DNA from: Flavobacterium sp. ACAM 123
GTDB taxonomy: Bacteria; Bacteroidota; Bacteroidia; Flavobacteriales; Flavobacteriaceae
DNA: 33,945 nucleotides
Assembly (NCBI RefSeq): GCF_000264055.1
Contig: NZ_AJXL01000040.1
Location: 1-33,945 of the forward strand
Reading direction: 5' to 3'
Positions 1-8,241 of this stretch are shown in pieces. Position numbers and translations under genes: made by a program. Below the pieces are notes generated by a model. The model was not told the origin of the DNA, ran no database searches, and saw nothing but the letters and a program-made list of their open reading frames with translations. Positions within the stretch are counted from its first letter, which is position 1; every line of letters begins with the position of its first letter.

Positions 1-24
1 TTTTTTTTATGTCCAATAACATTT

Positions 25-792
25 TTACTTTTTAGAAGCTTTCATATTGATTACTTCTACCATCAAGGAGAAAGAGATCGCAAAATACAAATACCCTTTT
101 GGCACCGGCGTTACGTGACTTCCAAAAACAAGTGCATTTGATAAATGAGCACTTTCTGTAATTAGCATAAAACCAATAAGAATTAAAAAGGATAAACCTA
201 GAATTTGTATCGAAGGGTTTTTATTCACGAAACTACCCACGGGAACAGCAAACTGCATCATGATGAGAACTGAAATCACTACTGCTGTAATCATGATATA
301 TAAAGCCCCAGGAACGCCATTAGTCATCCCGACTGCGGTAAGAATACTATCAAAGGAGAAAACCAAGTCAATCATAATGATTTGCACGAGTACACTTTGA
401 AATGATTTTGTTGCGACTTTACCTAATTCCTTTTCTTCATGGCCTTTATCATCTACTTTTTCCCTAATTTCACTGGTGCTTTTATAAATAAGGAATAAAC
501 CTCCCAGAAGTAATATGATACTTTGTCCTGTAATTCCAGCGGATAACCATCTTAAATCAATGGTGAACCAAGGTTCTTTCATTTGAATCAATAAATTGAT
601 ACCGAATAAAAGGGCGATTCTCATGAACATAGCAAGAAACATTCCTATTTTAGTTGCTTTTTTGCGACTTTCCACCGGTAATTTACCCGTTGCAATTGAA
701 ATGAAAATAATATTATCTATTCCCAGAACTATTTCCAGGAAGGTCAATGTTAATAAGGCAATCCAAGCATCGGGATTTAAAAATACTTCCAT
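25..792 (-). CDS. TerC family integral membrane protein
   Basis: This is a 255-residue polytopic membrane protein of the TerC family, whose members are linked to tellurite resistance and, in several bacteria, to manganese export or metal homeostasis. The two family signatures are visible: LEIVLGIDNIIF near residue 20 and MIDLVFSFDSILTAVGMT near residue 141, each carrying the membrane-embedded acidic residues expected to bind a cation. About seven hydrophobic segments are separated by a charged cytoplasmic loop at about residues 105-125. The start is an ATG and the length is normal for short TerC proteins. It follows the small lipoprotein gene by 49 bp on the same strand, so it may be co-transcribed. 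The substrate cannot be read from the sequence. Confidence 0.93.
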   Translation of the reverse strand: MEVFLNPDAWIALLTLTFLEIVLGIDNIIFISIATGKLPVESRKKATKIGMFLAMFMRIALLFGINLLIQMKEPWFTIDLRWLSAGITGQSIILLLGGLFLIYKSTSEIREKVDDKGHEEKELGKVATKSFQSVLVQIIMIDLVFSFDSILTAVGMTNGVPGALYIMITAVVISVLIMMQFAVPVGSFVNKNPSIQILGLSFLILIGFMLITESAHLSNALVFGSHVTPVPKGYLYFAISFSLMVEVINMKASKK

Positions 793-840
793 TTGGTTTT
801 ATAATAAATTAGTAACTATTATAGGTTAAATTACGGATGT

Positions 841-1221
841 TTAGTCTGATAATTTCGTTACAGTCCCTTTTTGTTTTTGAGACACTCCTACCATTCCAAA
901 TTCAAAGGTATATGTATTTTCTGAAGTGGTTAAAATGCGCATATCTATCGATTTTTCCTCTGCCATATTTTTTGGGTGCAATTTTTTTAAAATATATTCG
1001 CAATCGTTGACCCAGCGTATGGAGGCCGTATCTGTCTTTCCATCGTAAGTTTCAATTTCTAAGCTATCATTACGTTCAAAAATAGTTGTTTTTGTTACAC
1101 CGTCTACTTCGTAATCAAAACGAAATTTTCCGGTTTTAAAATCTTTGCAGTTGCGTTCTACATCATAGCAGGAAATAAAAAGTAGAAGTAGGGGAAGTAG
1201 AATAATTTTTTTTGTAGCCAT
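841..1221 (-). CDS. Small conserved flavobacterial lipoprotein
   Basis: This 126-residue protein begins with a lipoprotein signal peptide: Lys residues, a Leu-rich core and the lipobox LLFISC, with Cys18 as the probable lipidated residue. The mature part is short, charged and probably beta-rich. It contains TDTASIRWVNDCEYILKKL and ends in KGTVTKLSD. I recall relatives in Flavobacterium that carry the label 'DNA topoisomerase IV'. Nothing here supports that: there is no topoisomerase domain and the protein is a lipoprotein. It lies 53 bp downstream of the DUF922 lipoprotein gene and upstream of terC, all on one strand. The function is unknown. Confidence 0.85.
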   Translation of the reverse strand: MATKKIILLPLLLLFISCYDVERNCKDFKTGKFRFDYEVDGVTKTTIFERNDSLEIETYDGKTDTASIRWVNDCEYILKKLHPKNMAEEKSIDMRILTTSENTYTFEFGMVGVSQKQKGTVTKLSD

Positions 1222-1274
1222 TTAATCTGTTATTTTTAGTAATGAATAGAAAGTGATTTTAAAAAAGAAACATA

Positions 1275-2126
1275 TCAGTTTGTGGAAAAGTCTTGTAATT
1301 TGCTCAACTCCATTTCTATGTTTTTCTTCCATTTTTTTTGTTCTAAAGTATCAATGCCATGACTTGTCTCTTTATCATATAAACTTTGTCTTTCCTTGTT
1401 TAAAGCAATACATTCTTTAAATAGTTTGTCTGACTCTTTCATTAAGTTAAAAATATTGAAATTCTTTTCGATTATTTTTTTTCTTAATTCTCTAGCATAC
1501 ACTTCACTTAAGTCAAAATGTAATTGTTCATGTTCTAAGAGTATGTCATTTTGCGTGTTCTTTAAATTTACCCAACTATGATTACAAAAGAATGTATTAG
1601 TGACTTTTAATTTTGCTTTACTGAATAAATTGGTGTTATTGGATTTAAGTTCTAATTCGCAACTTGTTTCTGCACCGTAACCTAGTGCGGAAATGGGTTG
1701 GGTTTCTTGTTTAAAGTCGTACCAAGTTAGTTTTCTTTCTTTTGACCATTCTATTTTTTTTTCATGGATTTTATAGTTTGGTACTTTGTAGAGCGTGGCT
1801 TCTATTCGATCGCAAGAGCTCCGTTGATCGGGTAATTTATGATTGTTAATTTTTAGGATGTTAGCTCCGTTTTCCCTGCATAATTTTTTAATGGTAGCAA
1901 TCAGATCATCATAATTACAGTTTGTCGAAAAACCCTTGTCAGTAGATTTTACGGTACCAACTTTTATACCATCATTTTCAAAAAAACTGAGTTCATCGAT
2001 TACTAAAACAATTTCATCTTCAGAAATAGGATTTTGTTTTGAAGTTATTGTTGGTGCAATTTTAGGTGAACAAGAATTTAAAACTAGGAGTGGTAGAATG
2101 ATTAACAATAAAACGCTTTTTTTCAT
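1275..2126 (-). CDS. DUF922-type lipoprotein with HExxH motif
   Basis: This is a 283-residue lipoprotein with a lipobox LNSC (Cys19). Residues 30-115 form a small domain with several cysteines (near 70, 83 and 105). Residues 126-240 resemble DUF922: an RKLTWYDFK opening, the sequence SALGYGAETSCELELK, and the zinc-protease-type motif HEQLH at 199-203 followed by FDLSEVYARELRKK. In established zincin families the two His bind zinc and the Glu is catalytic, so a cell-envelope peptidase is plausible but inferred. The C-terminus is charged and probably helical. It starts 2 bp after the stop of the pentapeptide gene, which suggests translational coupling. Confidence 0.85.
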   Translation of the reverse strand: MKKSVLLLIILPLLVLNSCSPKIAPTITSKQNPISEDEIVLVIDELSFFENDGIKVGTVKSTDKGFSTNCNYDDLIATIKKLCRENGANILKINNHKLPDQRSSCDRIEATLYKVPNYKIHEKKIEWSKERKLTWYDFKQETQPISALGYGAETSCELELKSNNTNLFSKAKLKVTNTFFCNHSWVNLKNTQNDILLEHEQLHFDLSEVYARELRKKIIEKNFNIFNLMKESDKLFKECIALNKERQSLYDKETSHGIDTLEQKKWKKNIEMELSKLQDFSTN

Positions 2127-2128
2127 GC

Positions 2129-2701
2129 TTAGTGGATTTTAATATCATACTTATCTAAAAGTCCTGGTACTCCTTGCGTAGAGAATTTGGCCTTTTTCAT
2201 AGGATTAAATTCTGGATTAATTTTATAATTAAACGCCGTTATGAAATTAACTTCTTTCAATTGGGTATCATTAAAAATGGCATTGTCTAAATTGCAATTC
2301 TCAAAAACCGAATTGGAAAGTGTACTTCCTATAAAACTGACTTCTTTCATCGAACAGGAATTGAAATTCGTCTTTGGCATTTTCTTATTGGCAAAAGTAG
2401 AGTAATCCAAAACGCAATCCTGAAAATCCACTGCAAACAAGAAATCAGTACAGCTGTTAAACTGAATTCCCAATAATTTGCAATTGCTAAAATGTACCGT
2501 TTTTAAGCTGGTTCCCATTAAACTAGTCATCGATAGATTGCAGTCGATAAACTCGCAATCCATAAAGGTATTGTTTGAGAAATCACTATTGGATAAATCG
2601 CAATTTTTAAAGACGCAGTCCTCAAATTCGCGATTACTGATTTTCTTGTCAATAAAAACGATTTTTTCAAATGTTTTCTGAATGTGAATCAAGTCTTCCA
2701 T
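2129..2701 (-). CDS. Pentapeptide-repeat protein
   Basis: This is a 190-residue protein built almost wholly of pentapeptide repeats of the A(D/N)LxX type. Runs such as FKNCDLSNSDFSNNTFMDC (residues about 31-49) show Phe/Leu every fifth position with Cys, Asn and Ser between. Such proteins fold as a right-handed quadrilateral beta-helix; the Qnr and McbG relatives mimic DNA and protect gyrase, but no resistance role can be claimed here. There is no signal peptide, so it is probably cytoplasmic. Its ATG overlaps the stop of the upstream membrane-protein gene by one base (TAATG), a typical coupling arrangement. Confidence 0.9.
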   Translation of the reverse strand: MEDLIHIQKTFEKIVFIDKKISNREFEDCVFKNCDLSNSDFSNNTFMDCEFIDCNLSMTSLMGTSLKTVHFSNCKLLGIQFNSCTDFLFAVDFQDCVLDYSTFANKKMPKTNFNSCSMKEVSFIGSTLSNSVFENCNLDNAIFNDTQLKEVNFITAFNYKINPEFNPMKKAKFSTQGVPGLLDKYDIKIH

Positions 2702-2922
2702 TAGTCGTTAAATAAAGCTTTCATAATTGTATTTAGTCCTAAAAACAGTAAGTACATTGCTCCCAGACAGGCAACGATACCAAAAGCCAAAACGAGATAG
2801 TGCCAAATATTTTGCTTGTTGATGAAGGCATTGTATATGATTGCTGGACCTATAAACAGCAATGGCAAAGCTCCACTTAAATATTTAATTCCTTTCGATA
2901 AAAGTTCTTTATTAGTTCCCAT
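2701..2922 (-). CDS. DUF6095-like small membrane protein
   Basis: This is a 73-residue protein with two hydrophobic segments, about residues 14-32 and 40-64, separated by a polar NKQNIW turn. It fits the small flavobacterial DUF6095 family. An in-frame start exists at 2973, but the ATG at 2922 (MGTNKELLSKGIKYLSG) gives the usual length and removes an unlikely Lys-rich extension, so I chose it. It lies 72 bp downstream of murQ, and its stop overlaps the pentapeptide start by one base. This makes a probable murQ / DUF6095 / pentapeptide / DUF922 transcription unit. The function is unknown. Confidence 0.78.
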   Translation of the reverse strand: MGTNKELLSKGIKYLSGALPLLFIGPAIIYNAFINKQNIWHYLVLAFGIVACLGAMYLLFLGLNTIMKALFND

Positions 2923-2994
2923 TTTTTTAAGTTTTAATTTTACAACATAGAGCACAAAGTTTTCGAATTGCACGCTAAGCTAAAATTTCAATAT

Positions 2995-3810
2995 TTACTT
3001 CACATTATAAGACGCAACAGCTTTCCTGACGCTACCATATTCTTTTAATAATGCCGCTCCTTCTTCGTAACTAACCGGAATTTCTCCCATAATCATTTTT
3101 ACTCCGCGATCAATGAGTTTGCTGTTGCTGAGTTGCATGTCCACCATTTTGTTTCCCTTCACTTTTCCGAGTTGGATCATGGTCGCTGTCGAAATCATGT
3201 TTAATACTAATTTCTGTGCTGTTCCGGCTTTCATGCGGGAGCTTCCGGTTACAAATTCTGGACCCACAACGACATCAATAGGGAATTGTGCTGTTTTAGA
3301 AAGCGGACTTTCTGCATTGCAGGAAATACTTCCTGTAATAATATTATTTTCATTACACGCTTCTAAACCACCAATAACATAGGGCGTTGTCCCTGATGCA
3401 GCGATACCTATTACGACATCATTCTCAGTTATATTTTGTTCTTGTAAATCGTTCCAAGCTTGAGTAGCGTTGTCTTCGGCATTTTCTACGGCTCTGCGAA
3501 TCGCAATATCCCCGCCGGCAATGATTCCGTTTACCAAGTCGAAAGGCACACCAAAAGTTGGTGGGCATTCTGACGCATCCACAATCCCTAATCGTCCGGA
3601 AGTTCCAGCGCCAATGTAGAACAATCTTCCGCCCAATTTCATTTTAATCACAATTTGGGTCACTAAAGTTTCAATTTGGAGTAGTGCTTTTTCAACAGCA
3701 TAAGGAACGGTTTTGTCCTCCTGATTGATATTAGCCAGCAGTTCTTTTATAGACATCTTTTCTAGATGTTCGTATTTTGAGGATTGCTCGGTAGTTTTAG
3801 TGAAATTCAT
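2995..3810 (-). CDS. murQ: N-acetylmuramic acid 6-phosphate etherase MurQ
   Basis: MurQ cleaves the D-lactyl ether of MurNAc-6-phosphate to give GlcNAc-6-phosphate and D-lactate in peptidoglycan recycling; it is cytoplasmic. The 271-residue protein has the SIS-type sugar-phosphate fold and the family signatures YIGAGTSGRLGIVDASECPP (about residues 66-85), GIAASGTTPYVIGGLEA, and SSRMKAGTAQKLVLNMIST (about 190-210). The DASECPPTFG segment supplies the catalytic Glu in characterised MurQ. It is shorter than the E. coli enzyme (about 298 residues), mainly at the C-terminus, as is usual in this phylum. No MurNAc transporter or kinase is adjacent; the following genes encode small envelope proteins. 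Confidence 0.95.
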   Translation of the reverse strand: MNFTKTTEQSSKYEHLEKMSIKELLANINQEDKTVPYAVEKALLQIETLVTQIVIKMKLGGRLFYIGAGTSGRLGIVDASECPPTFGVPFDLVNGIIAGGDIAIRRAVENAEDNATQAWNDLQEQNITENDVVIGIAASGTTPYVIGGLEACNENNIITGSISCNAESPLSKTAQFPIDVVVGPEFVTGSSRMKAGTAQKLVLNMISTATMIQLGKVKGNKMVDMQLSNSKLIDRGVKMIMGEIPVSYEEGAALLKEYGSVRKAVASYNVK

Positions 3811-3944
3811 TTTGGTATATTTTTCGACAAATGCGCTGAGGCACTAAGTTAATTATATGTTTGTAAATTTAAAAAAGAATACCAATTCAGCAACATATAG
3901 AATTCATAAAATAGTTCATTTTATCAACTTTTTGAAATTCTTTT

Positions 3945-4613
3945 CTATAAAAAATAAGCCAATGCAATTCCTAATACAATCATGGAAACTTTAGCAATGT
4001 TGAATTTATGGCCTTCACTACTTTCAAAAATGATAGTGGAGGAAATATGAAATAATATTCCGATTACAATAGCTGTGATTTCTGTATAATAATCATTCAG
4101 TATCGGTAAAAAATCAGATGCTAAGGTCCCTAACGGAGTCATTAAAGCGAAGGTGAGCATGAAACCAAAAATTGCTTTTTTGTCTAGATGCGAATTAATA
4201 AAAAAAGTGGTGAGGATAATCGCTATCGGTAAATGATGTATGGCAATACCAACCGCTAAATCTTGGTGATGGCTTACTGGAAAACCTTCTAAAAAAGCAT
4301 GGATGCAAAGACTGATGAACAGCAACCATGGAATGTGGGACATGTTTACATGTCCATGCGTATGCCCATGTTCAGCACCTTTGGAGAAAAATTCCAATAT
4401 AATCTGGAATAGAATTCCAAGCATTATGCAAATTCCTATATTTGGATTTTTACTTTCATAAACATCCGGTAACAAGTGCATCACAGTTAAAGATAATAGA
4501 AAAGCGCCACTAAAAGCCAACAGTAACTTTAGGTTGGTTTTGTTATTAGGTTTTAAAAACAAAGCGATCCCATATCCTAATAGTACCGAGAGTAAAGGTA
4601 AAAGGTAATTCAT
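3945..4613 (-). CDS. ZIP family metal transporter
   Basis: This is a 222-residue ZIP-type divalent metal permease (zinc, possibly iron or manganese), with eight expected membrane segments. A His-rich loop, HGHTHGH at residues 82-88, lies between TM3 and TM4. The metal-binding helices are clear: IHAFLEGFPV in TM4 and AIHHLPIA in TM5. ZIP proteins usually move metal into the cytoplasm. The gene stands alone on the minus strand with 135 bp to murQ and 85 bp to the methyltransferase, so it may have its own promoter. Metal specificity cannot be decided. Confidence 0.93.
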   Translation of the reverse strand: MNYLLPLLSVLLGYGIALFLKPNNKTNLKLLLAFSGAFLLSLTVMHLLPDVYESKNPNIGICIMLGILFQIILEFFSKGAEHGHTHGHVNMSHIPWLLFISLCIHAFLEGFPVSHHQDLAVGIAIHHLPIAIILTTFFINSHLDKKAIFGFMLTFALMTPLGTLASDFLPILNDYYTEITAIVIGILFHISSTIIFESSEGHKFNIAKVSMIVLGIALAYFL

Positions 4614-4698
4614 TCTTAGATGTTGAATTGTTTTATTGAACTGCTGAATCGCTCCTTTTTAGTGGCCGATTAAATAAATTAATGAATTGCCGAATGAA

Positions 4699-5463
4699 CT
4701 ATTTAAAGATCATAATTAATCGCTCGCTTTCATTACTGTAGAATTTTTTTAATTTATAGTCTCCAAAAATATCTAAAAGATAAATTCCAGCCTCCTCCAT
4801 TAGTCCCTCAAAGTCTTGTAATGTTAATGCTTTTACTTTCTCAGTAAAATGAAACTTTTGTCCTTTATCTTCAAAGTCAATTTCTTTATAAATATGTCCG
4901 TCTTTTAAATAGCGTTTCAAATGAAAATCAATTCCTTCGACCGTTTTTGTTTCTTCTGGAACAAGAGTTGTTAGCACTTGGTTTACATTCAAGAAATCAA
5001 TTACGGCAAAACCATATTCAGACAAGCTTTCTTTAATTGCTTTTAGAGTTATAAGATTATCCTCGTCTTTTTCGAAATAACCAAAACTGGTAAACAAATT
5101 AAAAATAGCATCGTACTTTTCTTCAAAAGGTATTCTCATGTCATGTACTTTAAAATGCAAAGTATCATTTGTGTCTTTGCTAGCTTCGGCGATACTGTTT
5201 TCAGATAGATCAGCACCTAAAACATCAAACCCCAATTGATTTAGATAGATAGAATGACGACCCTTGCCACAAGCTAGGTCTAGTACTTTGGCATTTTCTG
5301 GAAGGTTAAGGTAGTTTGTTATGTTATCTATAAAAAGCTGCGCTTCGGTATAGTTTCGCTCTTTGTATAGGATATGATAATAAGGTGTATCAAACCATGA
5401 ACTGAACCAAGTTTCTGTTGGTTGTTCCTGATTTATATTCGTTGGATTTTGTTCTTCAGACAT
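4699..5463 (-). CDS. Class I SAM-dependent methyltransferase
   Basis: This is a 254-residue cytoplasmic methyltransferase. Motif I is VLDLACGKGRHSIYL (about residues 60-74), followed by the acidic post-I position in VLGADLSENSI; a motif IV-like segment is YDAIFNLFTSFGYF. The N-terminal WFSSWFDTPYYHILYKERN segment is typical of a flavobacterial group of small methyltransferases with no known substrate. The N-terminal stretch before WFSSWFD is Gln/Asn-rich and may vary. The gene is divergent from the THUMP methyltransferase, with 162 bp between start codons holding two oppositely directed TAnnTTTG boxes. Confidence 0.9.
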   Translation of the reverse strand: MSEEQNPTNINQEQPTETWFSSWFDTPYYHILYKERNYTEAQLFIDNITNYLNLPENAKVLDLACGKGRHSIYLNQLGFDVLGADLSENSIAEASKDTNDTLHFKVHDMRIPFEEKYDAIFNLFTSFGYFEKDEDNLITLKAIKESLSEYGFAVIDFLNVNQVLTTLVPEETKTVEGIDFHLKRYLKDGHIYKEIDFEDKGQKFHFTEKVKALTLQDFEGLMEEAGIYLLDIFGDYKLKKFYSNESERLIMIFK

Positions 5464-5492
5464 TTATTCTTTTTCAATTAATTCAAGTCCCG

Positions 5493-5500
5493 CAAATTTA
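5493..5500 (-). promoter_or_regulatory. -7 box (TAAATTTG) for the SAM methyltransferase gene
   Basis: The minus strand reads TAAATTTG, an exact match to the Bacteroidota -7 consensus TAnnTTTG, about 30 nt upstream of the ATG at 5463. I do not see a clear TTG at the proper upstream spacing, so this rests on the -7 box alone. Confidence 0.4.
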
Positions 5501-5503
5501 GTG

Positions 5504-5511
5504 TATTTTTG
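5504..5511 (+). promoter_or_regulatory. -7 box (TATTTTTG) toward the THUMP methyltransferase gene
   Basis: TATTTTTG matches TAnnTTTG and points toward the gene starting at 5626, leaving a leader of about 110 nt. It lies back to back with the minus-strand box at 5493-5500. No good -33 element is visible, so chance is possible in such AT-rich DNA. Confidence 0.3.
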
Positions 5512-5625
5512 CTGAAAAATAAAGAAACCGTGCATTTACAAAGATATTCCGTCGTAGAAGTCTTTAATTCTTATCGCGGCTTAAACGTAAAGCAGAAAAA
5601 GGTCTGTTTTAATTGATACACACAA

Positions 5626-6828
5626 ATGGAAAATAATTTTAAGATGGTTGCCAAAACCTTTTTTGGTTTTGAGGAAATATTAGCAAAGGAATTACAAATG
5701 TTGGGCGCACAAGATGTGGAACAAGGAGTAAGAATGGTAAGTTTTAAAGGGGATAAAGGGTTTATGTACAAAGCGAATTTGTCATTGCGTACCGCTTTAA
5801 AAATTTTGAAACCTATTTATTTTTTTAAGGCAAACAATGAACAAGCTTTATATAAAGGAATCTCCGGTGTAAACTGGTCCAGATATATTAGCGCTAATCA
5901 AACTTTTGTTATTGACGCTACGGTGCATTCAGATAACTTCAATCACTCTGAATTTGTCTCACAAAAATGTAAGGATGCAATTGTAGATCAATTTAGAGAA
6001 CGAACGGGACAACGTCCAAGTATCGACAAAGTACACCCAGATTTAAGAATCAACATCCATATTGACAAAGATCAAGTTTCTGTTGCATTAGACACTTCAG
6101 GAAACTCATTGCATCAACGAGGGTATAGGACAGCAACTAATATAGCTCCAATAAATGAAGTCTTGGCAGCAGGTGTTTTGCTTCTTTCGGGATGGGACGG
6201 ACAAGGAGACTTCTTGGATCCAATGTGTGGTTCAGGCACTTTCTTGGCTGAGGCGGCTATGATTGCTTGTAATATTCCCGCAAACATCAACCGAAAAGAA
6301 TTCGCATTCGAGAAATGGCATGATTGGGACAATGACTTATTCGACAGTATCACCGACAGTTTATTGAAAAGAGTTAGAGAATTTCATTACACCATAAAAG
6401 GTTTCGACAAAGCACCCTCTGCAGTTAGCAAAGCCAAAGACAATATTAAGAACGCTAATTTAGAAGAGTATATCTCTATTGAAGAGAAAAACTTCTTTGA
6501 TACAGAAAAAACGACACAAGGGAAATTACACATGGTATTTAATCCTCCCTACGATGAGCGATTGGATATCCATATGGAAGAGTTCTATAAAAACATTGGT
6601 GATACTTTGAAGAAAAACTATCCTGGAACTAATGCTTGGTTCATTACAGGAAATCTAGACGCATTGAAGTTTGTGGGATTAAAGCCTTCAAGAAAAATTA
6701 AACTTTTCAATGCTAGTATTGAAGCCCGACTGGTTAAATACGAAATGTACGAAGGAAGTAAGAGAACAAAATTTCAAACACAGGAGCCAGATAATGCTGC
6801 GCCAGTTTCAGACAGCAATGATCAGTAA
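5626..6828 (+). CDS. THUMP-domain 23S rRNA guanine-N2 methyltransferase (RlmL/YpsC-like)
   Basis: This is a 400-residue RNA methyltransferase resembling Bacillus YpsC and the N-terminal half of E. coli RlmL, which make m2G2445 in 23S rRNA. Order: an N-terminal ferredoxin-like region (KTFFGFEEILAKEL), a THUMP domain at about residues 50-160, then a Rossmann methyltransferase domain with SAM motif FLDPMCGSGTFLAEAA (about 196-211) and catalytic NPPY in MVFNPPYDERL (about 307). The C-terminal 25 residues are polar and probably disordered. The length matches stand-alone family members. The exact target base is inferred from family knowledge. Confidence 0.92.
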   Translation: MENNFKMVAKTFFGFEEILAKELQMLGAQDVEQGVRMVSFKGDKGFMYKANLSLRTALKILKPIYFFKANNEQALYKGISGVNWSRYISANQTFVIDATVHSDNFNHSEFVSQKCKDAIVDQFRERTGQRPSIDKVHPDLRINIHIDKDQVSVALDTSGNSLHQRGYRTATNIAPINEVLAAGVLLLSGWDGQGDFLDPMCGSGTFLAEAAMIACNIPANINRKEFAFEKWHDWDNDLFDSITDSLLKRVREFHYTIKGFDKAPSAVSKAKDNIKNANLEEYISIEEKNFFDTEKTTQGKLHMVFNPPYDERLDIHMEEFYKNIGDTLKKNYPGTNAWFITGNLDALKFVGLKPSRKIKLFNASIEARLVKYEMYEGSKRTKFQTQEPDNAAPVSDSNDQ

Positions 6829-6916
6829 TCAGTGATAGGTTTACAGTGAGCAGTTTTAGAACAATAAACAGTATATTGGATAGAACAAAAAATTAAGACA
6901 ATAAAACTCCACAAAG

Positions 6917-6949
6917 TCTCCCTCTCCTTCGGAGGGGGCGGCGGGAGGA
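6917..6949 (+). repeat. GC-rich palindromic intergenic element
   Basis: A short C/G-rich block stands out in AT-rich DNA. CCTCTCC and GGAGGGG pair around a short TTC loop (one G-T pair), followed by a second G-rich run. It looks like a REP-type dispersed element between the THUMP methyltransferase gene and the small membrane-protein gene. Whether it recurs in the genome cannot be seen here. Confidence 0.45.
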
Positions 6950-6964
6950 CAAAATAAACATACA

Positions 6965-7201
6965 ATGAGTAAATTACAAGTAAGAGCATTTTTATACCAA
7001 TTGGGCTGCTTTGCCATACTTTTCATTTCCGCACGTTACCTCATAGAACGTTTTACTGGATTAACAGATTTTTGGATTCCTTTGACCGCTTTTGTTGTGG
7101 GGACTATTTTATCTCCAAAATTCAAAGCTGTCAAAACGGAAGATGGTGAGAAGTTGTATATGAAGTGGGTTTTTGCCAAGGAAGTAAAAGAAATAGGGTA
7201 A
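6965..7201 (+). CDS. Small conserved membrane protein
   Basis: This is a 78-residue protein with two hydrophobic segments (about residues 9-25 and 35-51), an ATG start and a basic C-terminus ending in WVFAKEVKEIG. No named domain is recognised. It follows the methyltransferase gene after 136 bp containing a GC-rich hairpin, so joint transcription is uncertain. A terminator-like hairpin lies about 30 bp downstream. Its regular amino-acid composition and clean hydrophobic pattern argue that it is real. Confidence 0.7.
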   Translation: MSKLQVRAFLYQLGCFAILFISARYLIERFTGLTDFWIPLTAFVVGTILSPKFKAVKTEDGEKLYMKWVFAKEVKEIG

Positions 7202-7231
7202 TAGTTATCCAAAAAATCTAATAAAAAAAAG

Positions 7232-7273
7232 AACCGCAATTTCACTGATTATCGCAATCGTGCAGTTGCGGTT
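7232..7273. terminator. Terminator-like hairpin between convergent genes
   Basis: An 8-bp perfect stem (AACCGCAA / TTGCGGTT) with a 26-nt loop lies between the convergent small membrane-protein gene and the DUF6048 gene. A-rich DNA precedes it and a T-rich stretch follows within 10 nt, so it could stop transcription from either side. Confidence 0.5.
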
Positions 7274-7384
7274 TACTATTTTTGTAAAATAGAGTAGCGC
7301 GCTATATTCTATCTCAAACAAAATGCCTTATTGACGTAAGAAAACTATATTTAGATGTGTTTTAAAAAACTAAAACAATAATCT

Positions 7385-8241
7385 TTATTCTTCCTTAGCT
7401 CCATTTTTAGATACTTCAACTGGCTCGACTTTCTTCTTATAAAGAGGAATGAAGTAGGAAACAGTATAATTAAAACCTACCCCAAAATCACCATCATAGG
7501 TTCTGTTAAAACCTGGAATATATAGGTTATCGAAATTCCCCGGCTTTTTATTAGAAACCAATCGGTTCAAGCGAAGACTGAATCCCACAAAAACATTGTC
7601 AAACACTTTTGCTTTTATTCCGGCAACCACTTCAATCCAACTGGCCGTTAACCCATTGAATTTTTCGCCAGAAGCAATGGCAGGCACTTCTCCAAAGTAA
7701 GGAGTGGCATTATAAATTTTATAACTGTTCAATTCCTGGTTAAAAGTACTAAAGCCATAGCGCAGCCCAATAGAGATGATATTCTCCATGTCCAGCCAGT
7801 TTTCGTAGGCGTTATAATCAAAACCTGCTTTTAGATACGATCCTTTTGTTGTAAAATTCAATCGGGAATCGTCGGTAGTTTTGTTTTCATTTCCAATTTC
7901 AGCAGCCAAAAAAATATTTTTTTGTTCAACCTGTAGTCACCTACGAATTCGATTCCTTTATAATCCTTGTCATATAACCCACGAGTCAATTTATACAAAT
8001 CGATTCCTACACGTAATCCGTAACGGTTTGTTTTTATAGGAACGACTGTGTTTTTTTTCTCATCTGGCAACTCCACGGTCTTTACATTCCTGTTATTAGG
8101 AATTATAGCTTTAGTACTGGTACTATCAGCTGTATTTTTTAGGGTAGTAGTTTGCTTTGCCAGTTCGCCTTTTTGGCTCGTGTCTTGTGCTTCTACTAGG
8201 TACAAAGAAAAAATCAGGCAAATGCTAAAAATATATTTCAA
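7385..8241 (-). pseudogene. DUF6048 outer-membrane-type protein, frameshifted
   Basis: The gene encodes a secreted beta-rich protein of about 242 residues, in two frames. The 5' part (8241 down to 7858) has a signal peptide (MKYIFSICLIFSLYLVEAQ) and runs through RYGLRVGIDLYKLTRGLYD to VGDYRLNKK. The 3' part (read from about 7909 to 7385) continues with AAEIGNENKTTDD, alternating beta-strand patterns and a C-terminal FIPLYKKKVEPVEV. The break falls at adjacent A7 and T7 runs (7908-7923). One extra base there restores LNKKNIFLAAEIGNE without a stop, so a single-base deletion or sequencing error explains it. Its start overlaps the DUF6452 stop by 17 bp, showing the two genes are coupled. DUF6048 members resemble small outer-membrane barrels; function is unknown. 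Confidence 0.85.

Noticed and set aside
841..1221. DNA topoisomerase IV, a label I recall on relatives
   Set aside because: The product is a 126-residue lipoprotein with no topoisomerase motif.
3856..3863. Plus-strand TATGTTTG as a promoter
   Set aside because: It matches TAnnTTTG but points to no plus-strand gene, and murQ and the ZIP gene around it are on the minus strand.
5530..5616. GTG-started 28-residue frame before the THUMP methyltransferase
   Set aside because: Too short, no recognisable features, and it lies in the likely leader of the next gene.
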